A DNA stretch of 51,914 bases from Stentor roeselii (lineage: Eukaryota; Ciliophora; Heterotrichea; Heterotrichida; Stentoridae): assembly GCA_006503475.1 (NCBI GenBank), contig RSEH01000301.1, positions 1 through 51,914 of the forward strand, in the 5' to 3' direction. Both the position numbers and the translations under genes were made by a program. This document shows, one piece after another, positions 29,784 to 39,100 of this stretch. The notes below the pieces were generated by a model that did no database searches, had not been told where the DNA came from, and saw only the letters and a program-made list of their open reading frames with translations. Within the stretch, counting starts at the first letter, position 1. Every line of letters begins with the position of its first letter.

Positions 29784-30824
29784 CTGGTCTCTTAGATATT
29801 TGTTTATTTCTTCTAACACCCTAAAGGAGTCAAAACTATCCTCAGGTAAATTCAAGATCTCTTGAAACCTTTCTTCACTGATAATCCTCTGATGTTTAAT
29901 CAAATGAAACTTTTTCACGAATTCTAAAGTATACTCCGGATGCCCCTGAAAACTAAGAATTTTTCCATCAAATTCCATTCCTTCCACTTCACAACTTTCA
30001 GATCGAGCAATTTTCCTAAAAAACTCAGGTAAAACTGACACACAATCTCCATGAGACTCCATAATCCTAAACCTTTCATTCCCTTCAATAACTTCCGGTC
30101 CATAAACATATTCATCAGAAGGATTTCTACAAGTTTCTCCTCCAAAAGCTTTTGCAATTGCCTGATGTCCGAAGCAGATTCCAACGATTTTCTTATCAAG
30201 TCTTGAAAACTGCCTCAAAACCTCAAAAAGTTGAAGTTTCCAGTCTTGGCTAAGATCATAAGAACAGTGTCTTGACCCAGTGATTAAAATTCCCTTAGCA
30301 GACCTCATCGCTTGAATGTCTGGAAATTGTCCTTGCGGCACGAAATAATGATTCCACTTTTCAGTCCCTTTTATGAAAAAACCAGTGAAAAGTGCTTCAG
30401 AAACTTCAGGTGTCGGAGGCGAGTCCAGGCAATTAAAAAGTAAAAAGTCAGGGTCAGGGTAAAGGTCAAAGATTTTAAAAGGCTCGAATTGGAAATTTTC
30501 GCTGTTTTTCCATCTTTCAGTTAAAATTTCTTCGTCTTTTGAAGGAACTTCGAAATCTTGACAGTTGTTTAGGTGGAAAGGAACGTATAAGTTGGAGTTG
30601 AGGTAAAAGGAAAAGAAACTCACGTGTTTTAAAATACTTCGGGCTTGATCGTTGAATAAAAATTTTCCGTCTATATCGGCTGATATGCCCTGGGCCTTGA
30701 GAATGGCGAGACTGGCACTGATGATGTTGTTGATGCAAAAAGTATCTTGGATTAAGGGGAGTCTGTTGTTGGGTTTAAAGGCCTTCCAGATGTTTTGACA
30801 CCGATGAAAGATGACTAAATTCAT
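29760..30824 (-). CDS. Class I glutamine-amidotransferase-like (peptidase C26) protein
   Basis: 354 residues. The C-terminal two thirds is a class I glutamine amidotransferase fold: nucleophile Cys217 in GICFGHQAIAKAFGG, ESHGD near 256-260, and the His295/Glu297 pair in FQGHPEY. It resembles gamma-glutamyl peptidase-like (C26) proteins of plants and ciliates, which cleave gamma-glutamyl bonds. The first ~130 residues form an extra N-terminal domain I cannot identify (FHRCQNIWKAF, ILKAQGISADIDGKFLF); it has no membrane segment. The stop is TGA and the last seven residues are coded within the minisatellite's final copy. Substrate unknown. Confidence 0.82.
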   Translation of the reverse strand: MNLVIFHRCQNIWKAFKPNNRLPLIQDTFCINNIISASLAILKAQGISADIDGKFLFNDQARSILKHVSFFSFYLNSNLYVPFHLNNCQDFEVPSKDEEILTERWKNSENFQFEPFKIFDLYPDPDFLLFNCLDSPPTPEVSEALFTGFFIKGTEKWNHYFVPQGQFPDIQAMRSAKGILITGSRHCSYDLSQDWKLQLFEVLRQFSRLDKKIVGICFGHQAIAKAFGGETCRNPSDEYVYGPEVIEGNERFRIMESHGDCVSVLPEFFRKIARSESCEVEGMEFDGKILSFQGHPEYTLEFVKKFHLIKHQRIISEERFQEILNLPEDSFDSFRVLEEINKYLRDQENIFTSK

Positions 30825-30859
30825 TTATAGATGAAAGTTAATTATTCTTTTGTTTAATT

Positions 30860-31320
30860 TCGATTTTTAGACTTTTGGAGCTTTTTAGTGAACCTTATCT
30901 TTTTTGGTTTTTTTTTCTATCTTTTATTGATTTCTCGTTTGGCTTGTCTTGCATTTATTGTAACAACTCGAGTTTCACTTCTTTTTAATGTTTTTTCGAA
31001 GTTCGCTGATAAAAGATTTTGTTGTTCTTACAAATCTTTGACTCTCACTTTTTCACTTCTTAGACTCGTCCTTTTTTGTTCAGTCGTCAGTCTTGTGTCA
31101 GGTTAAATTCACTGCCTTGATTCTCTGGCGGTATAGAGAATGCGCTAAGTTAATGAAAAACTGAATCTTACCGTCTGTGGTTGTAAATCTGCTTTACGGC
31201 AAGATTTAAAGTTGGTGAAGGAGCAGGTTCCAGGATTTATCACTATTTATTTGAGGGGAGTTATAGAGAGTGGATTTTTTAAGATTGAAGAAAGGGATTC
31301 ATGAAGGTTTAAAGGTTTGC
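30860..31320. other. GC-richer island with broken coding-like frames and a hairpin
   Basis: On the + strand the frame ending in a TGA near 31302 reads VCGCKSALRQDLKLVKEQV and then ITIYLRGVIESGFFK, but upstream stops cannot be removed by 15-nt introns. On the - strand a second frame has charged, protein-like sequence with one TAA. ATTCTCT (31120-31126) pairs with AGAGAAT (31135-31141). It may be a decayed gene or an unrecognised RNA; I cannot decide. Confidence 0.3.
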
Positions 31321-32840
31321 CTAGGATGATTTTTTTTTGGTTTGGAAATTTTAGAAATTTTTAAAGAGAAGATATTATTTGTTTAGTTTTAAGGAATTTT
31401 AGGGTCTTTTCTTTAAATGGATGTTTTAGTATGAATAATTATTAAGGAACCAAGGGAAATTCATGGAAAATTGTTAGCTTGAAAAATCAATTGCTTAATT
31501 CTTTAACTATATTTAACTAAATTGTAATTCAGGAGTGAGTTTGTACATGAGTATAGTGATTTTATACAGTATTTAGATGAGATATTATTTAATTATGCAT
31601 TCAATTATATAACTTTAAATAAATAATATTTAATGTTTGAAGTAAATTTATATTATCTTTTAGGTATATCAAATAGAGATTGAATATCATCAAGAGTTTA
31701 TAATGTTTCCTCTGAAGATCGACTGAATAAGAACATTTAAAAAAATTTGCAAATTTCAAGATTTAAGCAATAAAGCTTTTCAATAGATTTAATAAAACTT
31801 TAAAGAGATTATATTTTTCAATACTTGTCTATAAGAGATTATAAAGTTATCCCTAAGCTATAATCTCAGAATTTCTTACTCAGAGTATTTTTATTTATCA
31901 ATTTATTGAACTTCAAATGGATACAATCAATTTAATATTAGACTATCGAATTTAAAGATTTTGGCACAAAGAGAATTTCTTTTTATATATCTCAATTGAT
32001 TAAGCTTTAATACGCATTATTAATAGTATTTTAAATTTTCAGAAAAAAGAATTTTGTTCAATTTTATGTATTTGATAATTTCATGAGCTTGTATATAAGG
32101 CTTTAATATTTAGATTGAATATATTGTAATTAAATTAATAATCAATGAACTTGATTAAAAATCTACTTTTCGATTAATCTATGGTGAAAAATATTTAAGA
32201 ATCGTTTCACTTTATATAATTTATTTTAATCTGGCAGGAATCGGAGCAAGGATTTGATTTCTGATAGAAACACTATAATAATTGAAGAATTTCCTGTAAG
32301 TCTTTCGAGCATAAATATGCTACAGTACTTTTTAAACAAGCAAATTAATTTACCAAAGTTTTCATAATCTACTTAAATCATCTATCAAAATAACTGAATT
32401 GATTTGAAGAAATAATAAACAGATAGTGTTGAAATTTTTAAAATTGACTATTTCCTTAATATTTAATACCATCGAGCTTAAAATTCTCTTAAAAATCAAG
32501 AGATTTTCAAGTTAATGTTACTTTCAAATTTATATGCTTATTGAATTGTAAAGTTCATTAAGTATAATTATCATAAATGAACGAAATCGAAAAGAATGAT
32601 GAAATGAGGCATTAAACTTTGATATAGTAAATTTTTATATTAAAAGCCAAATGTTTTTATTATCATCTTTGATTGATTATATCACATGCAGAAAAACTGG
32701 AATTATTCTAATATTAAAATTAATTATCATTACTCATTTAAGATCCTTGAAAGCTGATGAATAATTTACAAGCATTTTTAAATAGTCTTAGTAATAATTA
32801 ATTAAAGATATACTTAATTTTTTTTTAATTCTGATAACTT

Positions 32841-33420
32841 AGACCATAAGAAATGAAATAATTAATATCAATTTAAAAAAATAGAGATAAATTATTTAAG
32901 TTCTAAAAAACTCATGATCCTTTGACAAACTTTACGAATACTGACTAATTTAAAATCATGAATCTCTATTAAAACTGAATAATATTTTCAATTCATAGTT
33001 TAAGCAATTAATTAAACATAATTCGCAAGATTAATAACAAAATCCTAACGTCTGATTCCCACTAACCATTAAAATACGAGAATATTTCTCTTAGTACATC
33101 AAAAGCACATTTTTCTAAAAAAATATTATCAAGTATAATTTCTGATCATCTTAAAAGAGACCTCAGTTTGAAATCGTAATATCCAAAGTAAAACGGTCAA
33201 GAATATGCGAGCTTATATATGAAAAGGATCATTCAGTCTTGGATCATTTTAGATCATAGCCAAACTTTAAGATTTGAAAATTTATTCTCGGACAATACTC
33301 AAGAAATCTATTTGAATATAGAGCATTTATATCAGGAAAACTTGAATAAACTAACATAAGAAAACATAAAACAAAAAATAAAGATAGAACTTGAAAAAAT
33401 TATATGAAATAAATGATTTT
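32841..33420 (+). repeat. Degenerate segmental duplicate of 42719-43323
   Basis: Collinear similarity with the upstream region and 5' coding end of the coiled-coil gene: matching anchors include GACCAT-AGAAATGAAATAAT, ACTCATGAT...TTTGACAAACTT, AACAAAATCCTAA, TTTCTGATCATC, GAGCATTTATATCAGGAAAA and CTTGAAAAAA. Small indels and substitutions throughout. Confidence 0.85.
33126..33420 (+). pseudogene. Decayed 5' copy of the coiled-coil gene at 43001
   Basis: Aligns with codons 1 to about 107 of the gene at 43001-44446. The start codon position is TTA (33126-33128) instead of ATG. Frameshifts and stops are present, and similarity ends near 33420, so only the 5' part was copied or survived. The best kept stretch is GAGCATTTATATCAGGAAAA around 33322-33341. 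Confidence 0.8.
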
Positions 33421-34035
33421 TAAACATTTAAGTTATTCATATTCTGGATAAATCACTTCAACTTTTGAGTTTTCAATAAATTTTAACACGAAAATCTTTT
33501 CCTGAGATGCTGAGACAATTAAAATATTATCAATAGATACAGATTGTTCAAGTAAAACATTTCTTGAGTTTCTCTAAAAATAAATTTTCTACTGAATCCT
33601 TTTCATTAAAAAATTTTATCAAAAAAATTAGGAACATATGATAAATAATTGTGAGTCATAATATGTTCTGGAATAAGCCTTTTAGAATTTAATTATGTCT
33701 GTTTTTACCACATTTTAAGCCAATACTCTTAGTTTATATTAAAATACTTATTTAAATAAAAAAATTCTTGAAGTTATGAGTATCGTAGTAACTCACATCT
33801 GCCTTTTCAGAATTCTCGAGCTTAATTGAAATCAATATTAACTCAATTTAAATTTTCGAAATGCTCGAGTTAAGATTTAGAAGCAAGATCAAAAGGCCGA
33901 GCGTATATTAATCCAAATATTTGACAGAACTCTCCTATGAGATAAACATGATTGAAAATCGAGTATTATAAGAATAATATTCCATTATATTCTACAAATT
34001 TGAAAAGATTCTTAAAGTTCTAAATCTATTAGATG

Positions 34036-34209
34036 TTATTGATTATAATAACTCCAAAGTCTAAAAGAGCACTCAGGATACCTTGTAAGCCAGTCCTTTG
34101 TCTCAGGGCTATTGTGATTCCAGGTGGTGTATTCACAGTCTCGTGTCCTCAAATTGTAAACTGAAACTATTTGCCTATACGAGCTTCTATGTCCATTACC
34201 TATATTCAT
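34036..34209 (-). CDS. Possible 57-residue ORF, coding-like
   Basis: A short frame from ATG 34209 to TAA with a protein-like composition (three Trp, two Cys, many Arg/Thr/Tyr): RTRDCEYTTWNHN, then KDWLTRYPECSFRLW. It is GC-richer than its surroundings. Upstream stops bound it. A 15-nt stretch GTAACATGAATATAG overlapping its ATG could be an intron, in which case the frame would belong to a longer split or decayed gene. No family recognised. Confidence 0.35.
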   Translation of the reverse strand: MNIGNGHRSSYRQIVSVYNLRTRDCEYTTWNHNSPETKDWLTRYPECSFRLWSYYNQ

Positions 34210-34312
34210 GTTACCTCCTTCTATATTTTACTATCTTCTTCAATCAATATTACGGTCTTCAATATTGTTTACTCTTGGAAGACTGCTTCCCTCATTTTAG
34301 GTTACAGTCTTT

Positions 34313-34543
34313 CTAAAACTTACCTAAAAATAACTTACATCGAAATAAATATATTTTGTCATCAGAAAGTATGAATTGCTTGTCTCCAGGTTTTGTTATA
34401 ATGAAATTCAATTTTTGTTTTATACGTTCTTTTTTTTGATTCATAGTTAAACTGTTGAACTCTGTTTGGGATTTACCTTTGTTTAGATCTAGTTTAATTG
34501 TTTCGATAGAGCCTAAAAGGTTTTCAGACATAATTATAACCAT
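34313..34543 (-). CDS. Small hypothetical protein, Lys-rich
   Basis: Frame of 76 codons from ATG 34543 or, more likely, ATG 34531. The product is hydrophilic and Lys/Asn/Gln-rich (IETIKLDLNKGKS, then NQKKERIKQKLNFIITKPGDKQF, SDDKIYLFR). The 3' end holds a perfect 15-nt GT...AG segment (GTAAGTTATTTTTAG, 34338-34324) whose removal keeps the frame and shortens the C-terminus by five residues to RCKF. No known domain. Coding status is likely but not certain. Confidence 0.45.
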   Translation of the reverse strand: MVIIMSENLLGSIETIKLDLNKGKSQTEFNSLTMNQKKERIKQKLNFIITKPGDKQFILSDDKIYLFRCKLFLGKF

Positions 34544-36140
34544 AATTAAATTCTAAATTTACTTTTAGGCTTGAAGATAAGAAGAAATGATGAAATTTTC
34601 CTTTTCTTCATCTATTTATTATCTTTATTATCAAGTTTTTCAATCCATTACAAAGATCTAAGATTATCTTTTAAGATTTTTGTTTGTTTATTTCACTGGA
34701 AGATTTTTTATCGCTTCACCATCCTTCTGTAGCTTAAAAGCTTAGAATTAATCATTTTAAAGCAGTAGAATAAAAAAATACATATTTTTTCATATTTCAA
34801 GAAGGTTTCTAATATGTACACAATCGATTTTCAACACTTTTGAAATAAAAGAGTTCATACTACTAGTAAAGGTCATGTGACAACTCTTAAATGAAGACCT
34901 TATCATTGTAAGAAGGAAGTTTCAATGAAAACTGAACTATACCTTGAAAATTTGTTTACATGAAAATTGTAATGAAAAGTTCAAGATCTGAACAATGATG
35001 AAACTTCTGATGAATGAAACGTCCTGTAAAGACACCGAATATTCATTTTTATGATATTAACTAAAAATAACAAGTAGATCTAGGACTCTCGGTTACTTTT
35101 TGTCGAAAATTATGAAATACTAGAGCCAAAGCTAGCATAGAGACCAAAGTAATAACGATGAGATATGAAACAAGTCTCAGTGTTTCAAAATTAAAAAGAT
35201 CTTAAAGAATGACTACAATAATCCTGGCTGATACTTCACCTTTATAGTTGATAAATGAATAATGGACTCTGATATTTGAAATAATTCAAGTTAAGAACAT
35301 TAGAATATTTCGCTACTCAAAGTCATTTTGACCTAATAAATTCATTGCACTTCAGCAGAAATTGAATTAAGGATACTTGAATAGATAAAAAATGATTAGA
35401 ATTAACTAAAATTTTCGCATTGAAGACATTGGTGATTTTACTTGTCCAGAAAAGAAGGACTTTTTTAGAAAGGATTTATATGAAAAGTTAAATATTGATA
35501 TAGGATTGTCTAAGATAATTAGTGTTGGCTTGTTGAATTAGTTGTTTGGTTCAGGTTAAAGATGTTAGTGTGCCAAGTAGTTCACAGAAGGTCGATTGCA
35601 GTTAGACAAAAGGTGAACAGTAAATATTTAAGCTTAGGATAAATAATTCAGATTTGATCAAAGATTAAGGAATTGATACTCTAATAAACCATCTTACGTA
35701 AGTGTGCATCTAATGGTTAGTCAAACACAATAAATTTATCGATATAATCATAGAAATCGATAGACTTGAAATAGATGAAATTTCTAAGCAAATTAAGACT
35801 CATCAAAATTTCTATTTTATTCTTTCTTGTCTTTCATTCCTGATTTATTCTTTATGTTCTTTGAGAAATTAAAAATTCTCTAATTTTTCAAGATTTTAAG
35901 AAATTTTCATAAAACACTTCAATATTTTAGCAACTTAAATATAGTTGAAAAAAACCAGGAATATCTTTCAGTGATTTTAAATTAATTCAAATAATTCGAT
36001 TGTGATTTTCTTAAAGATTATTGAAATAACTATTTTTCAATAAAAGAAGTTTATTGTGGCTAAATGATTACCTTGCAGGTTGATAATTGTATGCATTTAC
36101 ATTGTTTTAGACTATTTTAGTAAATATTAAGGTTAATTGA
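34544..36140. other. AT-rich region with coding-like fragments
   Basis: No intact gene. The - strand from about 35345 to 34820 has protein-like frames broken by stops (listed separately). The rest, 35370-36140, looks like ordinary AT-rich spacer. Confidence 0.5.
35061..35345 (-). pseudogene. Remnant of a membrane-protein gene
   Basis: A 95-codon frame from ATG 35345 to TAG 35061 has three internal stops (TAG at 35315-35313, TGA at 35288-35286, TAA at 35204-35202) that 15-nt introns do not remove. The translation is clearly protein-like: YKGEVSARIIVVIL, DLFNFETLRL, then a transmembrane span VSYLIVITLVSMLALALVF and a polar tail HNFRQKVTESPRST. It looks like the last membrane helix and cytoplasmic tail of a multi-pass protein. 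Further broken frames continue downstream to about 34820. Confidence 0.45.
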
Positions 36141-39100
36141 CTAATTATTTTCTCTATCTAAAGATAAGAATGAAGAAGATGAAGCTGAATTGCTTTTGAA
36201 AAGATAATCATTGCTAAAATCTTCTATCATCTTGTTGATGTCTAAATTAAATGATTGGGTTGGCCCTGCATCATTGTTGTTTAATAAGTCCGAAAATGGT
36301 GTAGATATTGAAAAACTTCCAGATGTTGAAGATGTTTCATCAGGCATGCTCAAGGAATTATCTAAAGAAACAGAAGAGCTAATAGAGTTATCAAGCTTTG
36401 ACTCTGAGTTAGTATTCAGTGTTGAAGTATCAACAGGACTCGATGCACTTGATGCATCCGAAGAACTCATAGTTTCTGGTTGAGCTAATCCAGCATTATA
36501 TGAATTAGAATCTGCAGGTTTTGATGAACCTGACACATCTGAATTGCTGATAGTGCCAGGATCACTAGTTTCAATCCTACCTGAATTTAATTCTGGTTGA
36601 TTCGATGAAGCAGGTGCGTCTGAAGAGCTCGCAGAACTTGGACCTGCTGAAGCTTCACTTGGAGAGGTCTCGCCAACTGAATTGGCAGAGTTTGAGCTTG
36701 GACTTGCAGCATTTTCGGTGGTTGAGGTTCCGCTGATTGTATTTTCAGTGTTTGAAGTAAGACTTCCTATATTTTCAGTGTTTGAAGTAGGACTTCCTGC
36801 ATTTTCAGTGTTTGAAGTAGGACTTCCTGCATTTTCAGTGTTTGAAGTAGGACTTCCTGTATTTTCAGTGTTTGAAGTAGGACTTCCTGCATTTTCAGTG
36901 TTTGAAGTAGGACTTCCTGCATTTTCAGTGTTTGAAGTAGGACTTCCTGTATTTTCAGTGTTTGATGCTGTACTTACTGAATTTTCTGTAGTTGGACTTG
37001 CTGAATTATCAGTATTTGAAGTAGGACTTGCTGAATTTCCAGTGTTTGATGTTGGACTTGCTGAGTTATCAGTGTTTGAAGTTGCTGAATTATCAGTATT
37101 TGATGTTGGACTTCCTGAAGTGTCGGTAGTTGATGCTGGACTTCCTGAAGTGTCAGTAGTTGAAGTTGGGCTTCCTGAATTTTCATTATTTGAGTTTGGA
37201 CTTGCTGAACTATCAGTATTTGATGTTGGACTTGCTGAACTATCAGTATTTGATGTTGGACTTGCTGAATTATCAGTGTTCGTTGTAGGACCTGCTGAAT
37301 TTTCTGTAGTTGAAGTTGCTGAATTATCAGTGTTTGTACTTGGACTTCCTGAATTATCAGTATTTGAAGTTACTGAATTATCAGTATTAGAACTTGGACT
37401 TGCTGATGTTTCAGTAGTTGAAGTTGGACTTCCTGAGTTACCATTGTTGGAAGTTGAACTTGCTGAAGTATCAGTGTTTGTATTTGGACTTGATGAATTT
37501 TCAGTTGTTGAAGTTGCTGAATTATCGGTAGTTGTAGACGGACTTCCTGAGTTACCATTGTTGGGAGTTGAAGTTGCTGAATTATCAGTGTTTGTAGTTG
37601 GACTTGACGAATTTTCTGTAGTTGAAGTTGCTGAATTATCTGTGTTTGTACTTGGACTTCCTGAATTATCAGTGTATGATGTTGAGGTTGCTGAATTTTC
37701 GGTAGTTGAAGTTGGACTTGATGAATTTTCAGTAGTTGAAGTTGCTGAATGATCAGTGTTGGAAGTTCCTGAAGTTTCAGTTGTTGAAGTTGGACTTGCT
37801 GAATTTTCAGTGTTTGTAGTTGGACTTGATGAATTTTCAGTAGTTGAAGTTGCTGAATTATCGGTAGTTGTAGATGGACTTCCTGAGTTATCAGTGTTTG
37901 ATGTTGAACTTGCTGAATTACTGGCGTTTGTAGTTGGACTTCCTGAATTTTCAGTATTGGAAGTTGAACTTGCTGAATTTTCAGTGTTTGTATTTGGACT
38001 TGATGAATTTTCAGTAGTTGAAGTTGCTGAATTATCGTTAGTTGTAGTTGGACTTCCTGAGTTATCAGCGTTGGAAGTTGCTGAATTATCAGTGTTTGAG
38101 CTTGGACTGGCTGATGTTTCAGTAGTTGAAGATGGACTTCCTGAGTTATCAGTATTGGAAGTTGAAGTTGCTGAATTATCGGTGTTTGTATTTGGACTTC
38201 CTGAATTATCAGTGTTTGATGTTGAGGTTGCTGAATTATCGGTAGTTGAAGTTGGACTTGCTGAATTTTCATTAGTTGAAGTTGCTGAATTATCTGTAGT
38301 TGACGTTGGACTTCCTGAGTTATCAGTGTTCGATGTTGAACTTGCTGAATTATCAGTATTTGGACTTGCTGAATTTTCAGTAGTTGAAGTTGCTGAATTA
38401 TCAGTATTTGAAGTTGGACTTGCTGAGTTATCAGTGTTTGATGTTGAACTTACTGAATTTTCATTACTAGAAGTTGCTGAATTTTCAGTAGTTGAGGTTG
38501 GACTTCCTGAATTATCAGTGTTTGATACTGAAGTTGCTGAATTATCAGTATTGGTAGTTGAACTTGCTGAATTATCGGTGTTTGTAGTTGGACTTGCTGA
38601 ATTTTCTGTAGTTGATGTTGAGGTTGCTGAATTATCAGTGTTTGTAGTTGGACTTCCTGAATTATCAGTGTTTGATGTTGAGGTTGCTGAATTTTCAGTT
38701 GTTGAAGTTGCTGAATTATCAGTGTTTGTAGTTGGACTTGCTGAATTATCAGTGTTTGAAGTTGAGGTTGCTGTATTATCAGTGTTTGATGCTGAGGTTG
38801 CTGAATTATCGGTAGTTGAGGTTGGACTTGCTGAATTATCAGTAGTTGAAATTGCTGAATTATCAGTGTTTGATGTTGAGGTTGCTGATGTTTCAGTTGT
38901 TGAAGTTGGACTTGCTGAATTATCAGTAGTTGATGTTGAGGTTGCTGAAGTTTCAGTAGTTGAGGTTGGACTTCCTGAGTTATCAGTGTTTGAAGTTGCT
39001 GAATTTTCAGTGTTTGAGGTTGAAGTTGCTGAATTTCCGGTGTTTGAGGTTGAAGTTGCTGAATTATCAGTTGTTGAAGTTGCTGCATTATCAGTGGTTG

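Larger units (their letters stand above)
30825..34020. other. Large AT-rich region with gene remnants
   Basis: About 3.2 kb with no intact gene. 30860-31320 is GC-richer with open frames on both strands broken by stops and a hairpin; 32841-33420 holds a decayed copy of the gene near 43 kb. The rest is low-complexity A/T sequence. Confidence 0.55.

Noticed and set aside
30888-31106. 72-codon hydrophobic ORF
   Set aside because: Starts with GTG; its Phe/Leu-rich translation is the usual antisense of Lys-rich sequence. The area is described as an unexplained island instead.
34098-34374. + strand ORFs of 67-72 codons
   Set aside because: They are antisense to the better coding-like - strand frames and are Phe/Tyr/Leu-rich without domains.
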